A DNA stretch of 64,000 nucleotides from Peptococcaceae bacterium UBA5767 (lineage in GTDB: Bacteria; Bacillota; TC1; UBA5767): positions 1 through 64,000 of the forward strand of contig DIET01000005.1 of NCBI GenBank assembly GCA_002418765.1, read 5' to 3'. Shown in pieces: positions 8,610 through 16,973 of the stretch; position 1 is the stretch's first letter, and each line of letters starts with the position of its first letter. The notes under the pieces were generated by a model. The model did not search any database. It saw nothing but the letters and a program-made list of their open reading frames with translations, and was not told the origin of the DNA. Both the position numbers and the translations under genes were made by a program.

Positions 8610-9332
8610 ATGAAAAAAATAGTATTCATTGTTTTCTCGGTTATTGTGATTGCTTTTGCTTGGTTCTATTCTGATTTGTGGCTTGAACATCAGTCTGAGT
8701 TGGACAATACGGTTATTCTACAACGTGAGATTGCTGAATTAAAGGACAATGAAGAAGTTTTACAGGAACGTTTACAGGAACAAATGATGCTGAAAAATAA
8801 CGAGAAAATGTTAGTAACACAGCTGAAAAAAGAATTAGAATTGGCCTTGATGCCTGTTTCTTTAGCATTGGATCATAAGAATTCGGATGCTTCTCAGCGT
8901 TTTTTACGAGAGAATGCCAATCTCTGGTTTTTGCCCGGTGAAGATCAAGCGATGATTACTGTGGTTGAGAAAGGAACCTTGGTCAAGGTTTTTCAAGAAA
9001 CAGTGAATTTGGAGACGCAAGAAGTATATCTATATGTAGAAATTCCCAATTATGCTGATCCCACGAGCATAAGAGGATATATTTTGAAAGATAAAGCCAT
9101 TTATTTCACACCGGATTTAGAAAAAGAGGTTATCAATCCAATTAAAATATCCAAAGGGAGTACGGTTATGGAAGGGGATGGTGATTCTCTTCAAGAAATC
9201 GTACTGGAGGAAGACTTGACGGGTTATTTACTTCGTATGGAAGCTGATGTGGTGGTCTTGGGTACCTATGGCGGCAGAGAGGTCAGGACGGCTTTGAAAA
9301 ATATAGTTTATCCTGAATCTAGTATTGATTGA
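8610..9332 (+). CDS. Membrane-anchored coiled-coil protein, unknown function
   Basis: This 240-residue protein was not recognised. Residues 4-21 form a hydrophobic signal anchor. Residues about 30-85 are rich in Glu, Leu, Gln and Lys with heptad spacing, suggesting a coiled coil. The C-terminal part alternates short beta-type segments (VVEKGTLVKVFQE, VYLYVEIP, RGYILKDKA) and could be one or two SH3-like beta domains outside the membrane. It starts 17 bp after deoD with GAAGGGGG and is followed by a terminator, so it is co-transcribed with deoD. No enzymatic motif was seen. Confidence 0.75.
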   Translation: MKKIVFIVFSVIVIAFAWFYSDLWLEHQSELDNTVILQREIAELKDNEEVLQERLQEQMMLKNNEKMLVTQLKKELELALMPVSLALDHKNSDASQRFLRENANLWFLPGEDQAMITVVEKGTLVKVFQETVNLETQEVYLYVEIPNYADPTSIRGYILKDKAIYFTPDLEKEVINPIKISKGSTVMEGDGDSLQEIVLEEDLTGYLLRMEADVVVLGTYGGREVRTALKNIVYPESSID

Positions 9333-9370
9333 ACGAAAATGAAGTTATGATAATGTGTACCACATTGATG

Positions 9371-9409
9371 CAGGGCCTATCTTTGCTACAGATTAGGCCC
9401 TGTATGTTT
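9371..9409 (+). terminator. Terminator after deoD unit
   Basis: A perfect 9-bp stem CAGGGCCTA/TAGGCCCTG is followed by TATGTTTTT. It separates the plus-strand deoD unit from the converging metA. Confidence 0.85.
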
Positions 9410-9437
9410 TTGGTATACGAGTCGTATCATGATCTGA

Positions 9438-10382
9438 TCACGTTGTCTCTTTGGTGGTATTGCTTTTTGAATCAATGAAATGGTAGTCCGTCAATTGATA
9501 GACATAATAGTTTAACCAATTGGAAAACAGAAGATGCGCATGACCTTTCCAATTCATATCAATGCCTTGTTTTGGTTCGTCATTCTTAAAGTAATGCTCC
9601 GGCATATTGATAGCAAGTCCTTTGTTTAAATCACGATAGTACTCTTTGGCTAGTGTATCTCGGTCGTATTCAGGATGCCCAGTAATATAGAAGTTTTTTC
9701 GAACTCGATCAGCAACAATATAAATGCCAGATTCTGGCGATGAGGAAATAACTTGCAGATTTGGTTGAGCATAGACAGCTGCTTCGGATACTCTAGTGTG
9801 TCTTGAATGAGGAACCTCGAAATGGTCATCAAAGCCGCGAAAGAGTGGCTCATTGGCATCTACGATGCTATGTTGATAAATGCCAAATAATTTTTTTGGT
9901 AAAACCTCTTTATCGATCCCATAATGCGTGTAGAGCGCTGCTTGCGCTGCCCAGCAGATGAAAAAACTTGAAAAAACATTGTCTTTTGCCCATTCTAGAA
10001 TATCGCAAAATTCATTCCAGTAAGTTACTTCCTCATAGGGTAGAGTTTCTACAGGAGCGCCAGTAACAATCATGGCGTCGTAACGATGCATTTTGATGTC
10101 ATCCAATGTTTTATAAAATGCTTCCAAATGGTTTTGGCTTGTATTTTTTGATTCATGACTAGCCATATGCAACAGGGTAATTTCCACTTGTAGCAGAGTA
10201 TTGCCCAATAGGCGCAGTAATTGCTCTTCTGTGACCTCTTTTATAGGCATGAGATTCACAATCAATATGTGCAGTGGACGAATATCTTGGTGTAAGGCAC
10301 GTTCTGCGTTCATAACAAATATGTTTTCGTTGCGTAGTGTTTTATTTGCTGGGAGATGTTTGGGTATGATTACTGGTGACAT
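9438..10382 (-). CDS. metA: Homoserine O-acyltransferase MetA (probably acetyl-specific)
   Basis: MetA acylates L-homoserine, the first committed step of methionine synthesis. It has 314 residues, the usual length. The catalytic Cys143 lies in FICWAAQA and the His/Glu pair in GHPEYD. VTGAPVETLPYE places Glu at the position (E111 in Bacillus MetA) that is known to select acetyl-CoA, where succinyl enzymes have Gly. I therefore infer O-acetylhomoserine as product, which matches the adjacent O-acetylhomoserine sulfhydrylase. Its AGGAG lies in the last codons of metY, 2 bp away, so translation is coupled. Confidence 0.93.
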   Translation of the reverse strand: MSPVIIPKHLPANKTLRNENIFVMNAERALHQDIRPLHILIVNLMPIKEVTEEQLLRLLGNTLLQVEITLLHMASHESKNTSQNHLEAFYKTLDDIKMHRYDAMIVTGAPVETLPYEEVTYWNEFCDILEWAKDNVFSSFFICWAAQAALYTHYGIDKEVLPKKLFGIYQHSIVDANEPLFRGFDDHFEVPHSRHTRVSEAAVYAQPNLQVISSSPESGIYIVADRVRKNFYITGHPEYDRDTLAKEYYRDLNKGLAINMPEHYFKNDEPKQGIDMNWKGHAHLLFSNWLNYYVYQLTDYHFIDSKSNTTKETT

Positions 10383-10384
10383 AA

Positions 10385-11662
10385 TTACTCCTGATCAAGG
10401 CCTAAGGAGAAGTCTGTAATCAGATCCTCTAGGTCTTCAATTCCTACAGATACACGTATCATATCGGGTGATACACCGGCATCTATTTGCTGTTGTTCTG
10501 TCAATTGCCGGTGGGTTGTACTGGCGGGATGAGTGACGATGGTTCGATTATCCCCCAGATTGGCTACCAGATTGGCTAACTCTACTTTGTTGATAAAAGA
10601 TTTTCCGGCATTACTCCCACCCTTTATACCAAATGCCAGCATTCCGGATGCTCCGTTGGGTAGATAGCGTTTGGCAAGTTTATGGTAGGGACTGCTTGCG
10701 AGTCCAGGGTATGATACATAAGTTACCTGAGGATGACTCTCCAGAAACTGGGCCAAACCTAGTGCATTTTCGCAATGTTTTTTCATGCGAAGAGGCAAGG
10801 TCTCTATGCCCATGGCAATGATCCAAGCATTAAATGGGCTTAGTGCCGAGCCTACATCCCGAAGAACTCCAACACGCGCTTTGATTATGAAAGCCAGGGA
10901 ACCAAATGTATCCCAATACTGTATTCCATGATAGCTTGGATCAGGTTCTGTCAGTTCTGGGAATTTTCCGTTGTTCCATGAGAAGTTGCCTAAGTCGACG
11001 ATGATACCACCCAAAGCATTTCCATGTCCACCAAGATATTTGGTGGCAGAATACAGAACAATATTGACCCCATGATCCTTGGCTCTGAATAATGCAGGGG
11101 TAGCCAATGTATTGTCGAGTATGAAGGGAACCCCAATCTTCTTTGCCACGGAGGAAAGTTTATCAATATCTAGGACGTTCATTAGTGGGTTGCCGATTGT
11201 CTCTGCATAGATGGCTTTGGTGTTGTCTTTTGCGTAGCTAAGAATTTCTTCTTCACTTAATTCGGGGTTGATGAAGGTCACATCGATGCCATAATGTTTA
11301 AATGTATTGCTGAATAAACTGTGTGTTCCTCCATACAAGGTGCTTACAGATAGAATGTGCTCGTGTTGTTTCACAATGTTGGTTAATGCGATGGTGATGG
11401 CTGCCTGACCACTGGAGACAGCGAGAGCACCAACGCCTTCATCAAGAGCATTGACGCGTGCGGCAACGGCATCCATAGTTGGATTGGTTAATCTAGAATA
11501 GATATTCCCAAATTCCTTTAAATCAAATAAGTTGGCAGCATGATCGGCACTGTCAAAATGGAATGCTGTGGAAGGATAGATTGGCATGGTGGCTGCACCG
11601 GTGCTATCTGCTTCATAACCACTTCTGACGGCAAGTGTAGCCAATTTGTAATCTTTATTCAT
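10385..11662 (-). CDS. metY: O-acetylhomoserine sulfhydrylase MetY
   Basis: This PLP enzyme of the Cys/Met metabolism family converts O-acetylhomoserine plus sulfide to homocysteine. It has 425 residues from the ATG at 11662, which follows TAAGGAGGATAAG; an upstream in-frame start at 11695 has no such site. Visible motifs are the N-terminal GNIYSRLTNPT, the phosphate-cradle SSGQAA, YAETIGNP, and the Schiff-base Lys in SATKYLGGHG. The length and insertions fit MetY better than cystathionine gamma-synthase (about 380). It is first in a two-gene operon with metA. No SAM riboswitch was recognised in the leader. Confidence 0.93.
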   Translation of the reverse strand: MNKDYKLATLAVRSGYEADSTGAATMPIYPSTAFHFDSADHAANLFDLKEFGNIYSRLTNPTMDAVAARVNALDEGVGALAVSSGQAAITIALTNIVKQHEHILSVSTLYGGTHSLFSNTFKHYGIDVTFINPELSEEEILSYAKDNTKAIYAETIGNPLMNVLDIDKLSSVAKKIGVPFILDNTLATPALFRAKDHGVNIVLYSATKYLGGHGNALGGIIVDLGNFSWNNGKFPELTEPDPSYHGIQYWDTFGSLAFIIKARVGVLRDVGSALSPFNAWIIAMGIETLPLRMKKHCENALGLAQFLESHPQVTYVSYPGLASSPYHKLAKRYLPNGASGMLAFGIKGGSNAGKSFINKVELANLVANLGDNRTIVTHPASTTHRQLTEQQQIDAGVSPDMIRVSVGIEDLEDLITDFSLGLDQE

Positions 11663-11712
11663 CTTATCCTCCTTAAAACGTTGATACCCAATCAAAAAGA
11701 TTGGTTTTTGTA

Positions 11713-11741
11713 ATCATAACAGGATTGCTACTTGATGTAAA
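11713..11741 (-). promoter_or_regulatory. metY-metA promoter
   Basis: Read on the minus strand, TTTACA and TATGAT are separated by 17 bp, about 50 bp upstream of the metY start. Confidence 0.75.
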
Positions 11742-11888
11742 GTAGGATGTTTGTTTTTTTATTTTAGCATATAATATAATCAAGTCAGCGTAGAATAGAT
11801 GTGGTAGAATATATGAATCGTCATTGTTGATACTGCGAACGATATGATGACAGATGTTGTAATTTTTTTATTGGAGAAAGGGAAAAGG

Positions 11889-12473
11889 ATGAAGGATTTA
11901 CAAAATAAGATATTGGTTGAGGGAACTGTGATCGGTTCAGAAATTTTGAAAGTTGACTGTTTTTTGAATCATCAATTGGACATTGATTTCTTAGGTAAGG
12001 TGGCTCAAGAGTTTTATGAACGATTCAAAGATAAGCCAATCGATCGAATTTTAACGGTTGAGGTTTCTGGAATCGCTATTGCAGCTTTGGTCGCCCAACA
12101 TTTTCATGTACCTGTCGTTTTTGCTAAAAAGCTGCAATCAAAAACATTGAATGAAGATATGTTTATATCTAAGGTGTATTCTTTTACAAAAAGAGTGGAT
12201 TACGATATTCGCGTGTCCAAAAAGTTTCTTCATGCTGGAGATCATATTTTGCTTATTGATGATTTCCTTGCCAAAGGGCAGGCTGTCTTGGGGTTGATTG
12301 ATATTTGCGAACAGGCGGAGGCTGTTATAGAAGGCATTGGCATCGTTATCGAAAAGGATTTTCAGCAAGGGGGTAGTCTAATTCGTGCCAAAGGCTATAA
12401 TTTGGTTTCTCTTGCTCGGATTATGAATATGAATGAACAAGAAATTATTTTTTGGGAGGAAGAAGATGTATAA
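11889..12473 (+). CDS. xpt: Xanthine phosphoribosyltransferase
   Basis: Xpt converts xanthine (and weakly guanine) plus PRPP to XMP for purine salvage. It has 194 residues from the ATG at 11889, which follows GGAGAAAGGG; the longer in-frame start at 11844 has no ribosome site. Visible motifs are ILVEGTVIGSEILKVDCFLNHQLD at the N-terminus (Xpt-specific), the base-site TVEVSGIA, and the PRPP loop LLIDDFLAKGQA. It ends with an 8-bp overlap into the universal stress gene. No purine riboswitch was recognised upstream, unlike Bacillus xpt. Confidence 0.94.
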   Translation: MKDLQNKILVEGTVIGSEILKVDCFLNHQLDIDFLGKVAQEFYERFKDKPIDRILTVEVSGIAIAALVAQHFHVPVVFAKKLQSKTLNEDMFISKVYSFTKRVDYDIRVSKKFLHAGDHILLIDDFLAKGQAVLGLIDICEQAEAVIEGIGIVIEKDFQQGGSLIRAKGYNLVSLARIMNMNEQEIIFWEEEDV

Positions 12474-12891
12474 AAAAATATTATTGTCTGTGGACGATTC
12501 TGATTATTCTAAAAAAGCTGCCAGACAAACATTAGAATTTGCCCGTTTGAATCATTCAGAAGTGACTGTCATTAACGTGGTGGTACCCATTGGTGGTGTG
12601 GCTCATTATGAACGCCTTTTTACCATGGTACCTCAGGCCAATGAGGTTTACGACGATATTGGAAAGGCTGTTTTGCTGGACATGGAAGAGATTTTTGATC
12701 ATTATGATTTGGCAGAATTTCAATTGCTTCACGGAGACCCGGCAACGGAAATCATAGAGTATGCCAAAGATGGATATGATCTTTTGGTTCTAGGAGCACA
12801 TGGGAGCAGTGGAAGAGGACTTTTTTCTATGGGCAGTGTTGTTTCGAAAGTAATCTACCATACGGATGTGTCTGTTTTGGTTGTGAAGTAG
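12466..12891 (+). CDS. Universal stress protein (UspA family)
   Basis: This is a small cytosolic UspA-fold protein of 141 residues. The start at 12466 follows GGGAGGAAGAAG and overlaps the end of xpt by 8 bp. The N-terminal KKILLSVDDSDYSKKA is the family nucleotide-binding strand. The C-terminal LGAHGSSGRGLFSMGSVVS matches the G-2x-G-9x-G-S ATP-binding motif, so it is probably of the ATP-binding class. The role is unknown; coupling to xpt suggests link to purine or energy state (weak inference). Confidence 0.9.
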   Translation: MYKKILLSVDDSDYSKKAARQTLEFARLNHSEVTVINVVVPIGGVAHYERLFTMVPQANEVYDDIGKAVLLDMEEIFDHYDLAEFQLLHGDPATEIIEYAKDGYDLLVLGAHGSSGRGLFSMGSVVSKVIYHTDVSVLVVK

Positions 12892-12918
12892 GAGTCTACG
12901 ATTCCTACTTTTTCTTTT
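12886..12918 (+). terminator. Terminator after xpt-usp
   Basis: A perfect 8-bp stem AAGTAGGA/TCCTACTT with a 9-base loop is followed by TTTCTTTT. The left arm overlaps the stop codon. Confidence 0.85.
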
Positions 12919-12945
12919 GACGAAACATCGGATTTCTCCTATAAT
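12917..12945 (+). promoter_or_regulatory. Promoter of the aldolase unit
   Basis: TTGACG and TATAAT are separated by 17 bp. Transcription should begin near 12952 and leave a leader of about 180 nt before the aldolase. No known riboswitch was recognised in the leader. Confidence 0.8.
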
Positions 12946-13131
12946 AGATTAGTCGTATATACATGTTTGGTATGTGGATCAATGGCCATCAGTACCGGGA
13001 AAATGATCTGCTCTTGGTTATCAGCACGATAGGTGTCACGCAATAATATGAAGAGTCATTATGCTTGCGGCTTATTGTATGGCGTCGATTAAGGTGAGAA
13101 ATGGAAACTGACACAAAAAGGAGAATCATGA

Positions 13132-13911
13132 ATGAGTGATGTGAGAAGAAGGCTGAATAGGTTATTTAGAAATGGGAAATCCTTGGTCGTGGCATGTGAT
13201 CATGGCATGATTGGTGGGCCCATTGCAGGAATAGACAATATGGGTCGTTGTCTGGATCAAGTGATTGCAGGAGGAGCGGATGGCGTCATGGTTACCTATG
13301 GTACGGCAATACGTTTCCCGGAAAAGCTATCCCAAGTAGGACTCGTTTTACGAATCGACGGGACGTCTAGCATTCTTTCGCCTAAACCTGGTGCTGGTTC
13401 AGCATGGTATTCCATAGAAGATGCATTGAGAGTTGGAGCAGAGGCTTTATGTGTAACTTCTTTTACAGCAACCGAATATGAGGAGGAACATCTGAAAACG
13501 TTGGCTGCCGTGATACGCCAGGGACATGAATTTGGAATTCCTGTTATGGCAGAAATGATGCCAGGCGGCTTTGATGCTGGTCCTGAGCTTAGAACACTGG
13601 CCCATATGAAGACCACGGCCAGAGTGGCAGCAGAGTTAGGGGCAGATTGGGTTAAAATACCCTATTGCGAAGATTTTCAAGAAGTGGTAGACAATTGCTA
13701 TGTTCCCGTGGTGGTCTTAGGTGGTGCGACAGACCCGGATTCTTACAACGTTTTGAAGATGATAGAAAAAGGGATGAAGTCTGGTGGAAGTGGAGCTACA
13801 GTTGGCAGGAATATTTGGCAATCTGCATATCCCAAGGCCATGACCAGTGCTATTGCTCATATTGTCCATGATGGCTGGACTGCAGAACAGGCAAAGGAGC
13901 TACTAAAGTGA
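13132..13911 (+). CDS. DhnA/LsrF-type class I aldolase
   Basis: This is a TIM-barrel aldolase of the DeoC/FbaB-LsrF family, 259 residues. SLVVACDHGMIGGPIAGI at the N-terminus carries the conserved Asp-His. DWVKIPY near residue 182 holds the probable Schiff-base Lys, and SGGSGATVGRNIWQS near 220 is the phosphate-binding loop. Family members act as fructose-bisphosphate aldolase, as thiolases on phosphorylated autoinducer-2, or in aromatic precursor synthesis; the sequence does not decide. AAGGAG precedes the ATG. Its stop overlaps the next start by one base, linking it to a HAD phosphatase. Confidence 0.85.
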   Translation: MSDVRRRLNRLFRNGKSLVVACDHGMIGGPIAGIDNMGRCLDQVIAGGADGVMVTYGTAIRFPEKLSQVGLVLRIDGTSSILSPKPGAGSAWYSIEDALRVGAEALCVTSFTATEYEEEHLKTLAAVIRQGHEFGIPVMAEMMPGGFDAGPELRTLAHMKTTARVAAELGADWVKIPYCEDFQEVVDNCYVPVVVLGGATDPDSYNVLKMIEKGMKSGGSGATVGRNIWQSAYPKAMTSAIAHIVHDGWTAEQAKELLK

Positions 13912-14714
13912 TGGACAGCTTGATGGAGGGGATGAAGGGTGTCATTCTAGATATAGACGGAACTTTGTTTCGTGGTGATGAGCCATTGGTCGATTTGGTG
14001 GCTTTGTTTTCCTTGTTGAACAAAAAAAAGCTAGGGTACGTGGTGGCTACCAATAATACCAAATCAGCAAGAAGTTATCAGCAAAAGTTTAAAGATCATG
14101 GATTGCATTTATCTACAGACCATATTTTTACATGTACAGATGCTACAGCAGATTATCTTAAGTTGCATTATCCCAAGGGAGCAGATGTTTTTGTCATTGG
14201 GAAAGAGGCACTAAAGGAAGAAATTGCCCAAAGAGGGTTTCAAATTTTATCAGGTCGCGAGAGAGACGCTCGAGTCGTGGTCGTTGGTGGCGATTTTGAT
14301 TTAACTTATGAAAAATTGAAAAATGCTGTTTTACATATTCAGGAGGGGGCGAGATTGATTGGAACCAACCCTGACATGTTGATACCAACAGAAGAAGGTC
14401 TGGTCCCTGAAGCAGGCACAACATTGGCTGCGATTGAAGCAGCCACAGGAAGTCACCCCATTATAATTGGAAAGCCCGAACCAATATTGTTTGAAATGGC
14501 TGTAGCCAAAATGGGATTATCTCCGAAGGAAGTCATAATGATTGGAGACCGTTTGGATACCGATATCAAAGGAGCAAAACAGGCAGGGCTGTATTCTCTT
14601 TTGGTGGAGACGGGTGTGGATTCCCGCAAGAGCGTTGTTGAGAAAGGGATTCACCCTTATGGTATTATTGCAAATTTGGATGAGTTCATGAAAATATTGA
14701 AGGAGAGCCGTTAG
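13911..14714 (+). CDS. HAD-IIA (NagD-like) phosphatase
   Basis: This is a haloacid-dehalogenase phosphatase of subfamily IIA. VILDIDGTLFRG near residue 10 holds the nucleophile Asp and general acid Asp. ATNNTKSA is motif II, IIIGKPEPILF carries the motif III Lys, and MIGDRLDTDIKGA the acidic motif IV. The ATG at 13911 overlaps the aldolase stop; a GTG at 13908 is an alternative. GGAG lies upstream. It probably dephosphorylates a small sugar phosphate or nucleotide, perhaps made by the coupled aldolase (inference). Confidence 0.87.
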   Translation: MDSLMEGMKGVILDIDGTLFRGDEPLVDLVALFSLLNKKKLGYVVATNNTKSARSYQQKFKDHGLHLSTDHIFTCTDATADYLKLHYPKGADVFVIGKEALKEEIAQRGFQILSGRERDARVVVVGGDFDLTYEKLKNAVLHIQEGARLIGTNPDMLIPTEEGLVPEAGTTLAAIEAATGSHPIIIGKPEPILFEMAVAKMGLSPKEVIMIGDRLDTDIKGAKQAGLYSLLVETGVDSRKSVVEKGIHPYGIIANLDEFMKILKESR

Positions 14715-14726
14715 GCTCTTTTTTTT
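14704..14726 (+). terminator. Terminator after HAD gene
   Basis: AGAGCC/GGCTCT with a GTTA loop is followed by eight T. The stop codon lies in the loop. Confidence 0.9.
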
Positions 14727-14728
14727 AC

Positions 14729-14757
14729 TTGGCATGATGCCCAGATTATGGTAAAAT
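14729..14757 (+). promoter_or_regulatory. Promoter of the LacI-ADH-UbiD unit
   Basis: TTGGCA and TAAAAT are separated by 17 bp, immediately upstream of a palindrome that fits a LacI-family operator. Confidence 0.72.
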
Positions 14758-14759
14758 AA

Positions 14760-14767
14760 AACCGGTT
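14760..14767 (+). promoter_or_regulatory. Candidate LacI-family operator
   Basis: AACCGGTT is a perfect palindrome with the central CG typical of LacI/GalR-family operators. It sits at the expected transcription start, just upstream of the regulator gene, so autorepression is plausible. Confidence 0.5.
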
Positions 14768-14779
14768 CCAAAGAGAGGT

Positions 14780-15832
14780 GTGGTGAGCCCATTGAACAAA
14801 AGAGTAACCATCAAGGATGTGGCCAAAGAAGCCGGTGTTGCCAAATCAACGGTGTCTAGGACATTTAATGCTGGTGAATCGGTTTCTCCGGTTACCAAAG
14901 AAAAAGTATTGCGCATTGCGACACAATTGGGATACAGTCCCAATCCTTTGGCGCAGGCATTGTCTGTTTCTTCAACAAAAACAGTGGCTATTGTGATTCC
15001 CAATATGGAATCAATTCATATAAGTCAAGTTACAAGAGGTGTTATCAATACACTGAGCAAGCATGGTTATTCTGTGATTACAGTTGATACCTCAGAAAAT
15101 TTTGGAATGCAAACAAGCGTTCATAAACCTTTGGCCAATCAACTTGTGGATGGAATTATCAATTGCTATGCTTCGGCCAATGATGAGATTAAACAATTGA
15201 GTTTGATGAAACCAGTGGTTTGCATTGGGGATAAACCAGATGGCTATGAAGCTGATTATGTGGGCATTGATTATGAGCAGGGGTATCACAGGTTGTGTCA
15301 TTATCTAAAAGAGAAGAACAAGAATAACATTTGTCTGATCAATGGACAGAGAGACAGATATGCCGTAGGGAGATCGGAAGATTTTCAGAGGATTGCTCGG
15401 TCTTTGGGGCTTAGTATGGTAGATGAATGGGTGCTTTATGCCAATTGGACGCCATATTCTGGCTATCAGGCAATGCAGGAGCTGCTTTGCAGGGAGGAGA
15501 AGAAGCCGGATGTTGTGGTTTGCGCCTCTGACATGGTGGCTTTGGGTGCGCTAAAAGCAATCAACAATGCCGGTTATCGTGTTCCTGAGGATATAGCAAT
15601 ATGTGGAATGGATGATTCTATGATTAGCAAATATACCATACCATCATTAACAACGCTTAAGTTTTCACCTTATAGATTGGGTAAAAAAGCAGCAGAAGTG
15701 ATGTTGGAGCGTTTGAAAAACAAAGATTTAGTACGAACAGAACATGTAATGAGCGTTGATGTTGAAAAGAGAAACTCAGTCTCTAGGGATGAGGATCATC
15801 TTGAGCAATGGAAAGGGGAAAATGATGAGTAA
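14780..15832 (+). CDS. LacI-family transcriptional regulator
   Basis: This repressor-type regulator has about 350 residues. The N-terminal helix-turn-helix VTIKDVAKEAGVAKSTVSR and hinge SPNPLAQALS are followed by a periplasmic-binding-like effector domain ending in DIAICGMDDSMISKYTIPSLTTL. The start is uncertain: GTG at 14780 or 14783, or TTG at 14792, which would give the classic LNKRVTIKDVA beginning. It overlaps the downstream alcohol dehydrogenase gene and so probably controls it and ubiD. The effector is unknown. Confidence 0.9.
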   Translation: MVSPLNKRVTIKDVAKEAGVAKSTVSRTFNAGESVSPVTKEKVLRIATQLGYSPNPLAQALSVSSTKTVAIVIPNMESIHISQVTRGVINTLSKHGYSVITVDTSENFGMQTSVHKPLANQLVDGIINCYASANDEIKQLSLMKPVVCIGDKPDGYEADYVGIDYEQGYHRLCHYLKEKNKNNICLINGQRDRYAVGRSEDFQRIARSLGLSMVDEWVLYANWTPYSGYQAMQELLCREEKKPDVVVCASDMVALGALKAINNAGYRVPEDIAICGMDDSMISKYTIPSLTTLKFSPYRLGKKAAEVMLERLKNKDLVRTEHVMSVDVEKRNSVSRDEDHLEQWKGENDE

Positions 15833-16970
15833 AAAATTCTTTATGCCAACCAAAGTTTTTCATGGTCAAGGAAGTTTGAAAGAATTAAAGAACTTGCTTC
15901 AGAAAGAGGACAATGTTTTTATCGTGACCGATAAAGTGCTTGTCGGGATTGGCATAGCCAAAAAAGTGATGGATATCCTTGAAGAGAAATCTATCCGATA
16001 CACTGTATTCAGTGAGGTACCTGTGAATCCTCATGAGGATTCTGTGCAAAAAGCAGTGGAACTGGCCAAAAAGAATGGTTGCAATGCTGTTATAGCGTTG
16101 GGTGGAGGGTCGCCACTGGATGTCGGTAAAATGGTTGCCTTTTTATTAACCAACTCAGGAACATTGGAAGAGTATCAATGGGATAACAAACCGACTGAAG
16201 CACCTATGGCAAAATTGATCAATATTCCAACTACGGCAGGAACAGGCAGCGAGGTAACCGCTACGGCTGTTATCATTAGCAGAGATACCAAAAAAGGAAT
16301 CAAGCGGGATGATTTGTTTGCTTATGCCGCAATTATTGATCCATTGCTCATGGTCAGCATGCCACCGCATATTACCTCAACAACAGGAATAGATGCTTTT
16401 ACTCATGCTTATGAATCATTTGTAGGCTTAGGTTCAAATCCAGTGACTGATGCCTGGGCTATTGAGGCTATGCAACTCATTATTGAATACTTGCCCAGAG
16501 CATATGTGAATGGCGAGGATTTAGAAGCCCGAGAAAAAGTTTCCATAGCTGCTGTATTGGCGGGTGTGGCCATGGATCAGGCTGGACTGGGATTTATTCA
16601 TAGTTGCTCCGGTCCGGTGGCCAGTTATTATGATGTTCCTCACGGATTGTCCAATGCTGTTTTCTTACCTTATGCACTTCGCTTCAATATGCTAGCCAAT
16701 TTGGATAAACACGTAGCCATAGCAGAAATGTTTGGGATGGATGTGTCTGGCTTGAGCAAAAGGGAAGCCGCCGAATTGGCTGTGGACGCAGTAGCGCAAT
16801 TCCTTGATGATTTGGATATTCCAGAAGGCTTATACAGCTATTTCCAAAAAGATGAGGACATAGCGGTGTTTGCTGACGCTGCTTGTAACATGTTTTTGAT
16901 GAAGAATAATCCAAGAAAACCCAAAGTAGAAGAACTCATTCCTATTTTTGAAGCCATATTAAAGGAGTAG
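15825..16970 (+). CDS. Iron-type alcohol dehydrogenase
   Basis: This is a group III (Fe-dependent) alcohol dehydrogenase of 381 residues. The start at 15825 follows GGAAAGGGG; ATG at 15822 is equally possible. The dinucleotide site GGGSPLDVGK and the GTGSEVT motif are present. Metal ligands are visible as Asp and His in TGIDAFTHAYE, His in GFIHSC, and His in DVPHGLSNA. The family normally reads HxxxHxLG before PHG; here it reads HSCSGPVASYYD, so the second conserved His is Gly. It lies between a LacI regulator and UbiD. The substrate is unknown. Confidence 0.9.
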   Translation: MSKKFFMPTKVFHGQGSLKELKNLLQKEDNVFIVTDKVLVGIGIAKKVMDILEEKSIRYTVFSEVPVNPHEDSVQKAVELAKKNGCNAVIALGGGSPLDVGKMVAFLLTNSGTLEEYQWDNKPTEAPMAKLINIPTTAGTGSEVTATAVIISRDTKKGIKRDDLFAYAAIIDPLLMVSMPPHITSTTGIDAFTHAYESFVGLGSNPVTDAWAIEAMQLIIEYLPRAYVNGEDLEAREKVSIAAVLAGVAMDQAGLGFIHSCSGPVASYYDVPHGLSNAVFLPYALRFNMLANLDKHVAIAEMFGMDVSGLSKREAAELAVDAVAQFLDDLDIPEGLYSYFQKDEDIAVFADAACNMFLMKNNPRKPKVEELIPIFEAILKE

Positions 16971-16973
16971 CCT

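Noticed and set aside
11663..11888. SAM riboswitch for metY or purine riboswitch for xpt
   Set aside because: Neither core sequence is present on the relevant strand; only promoter elements and a small hairpin were found.
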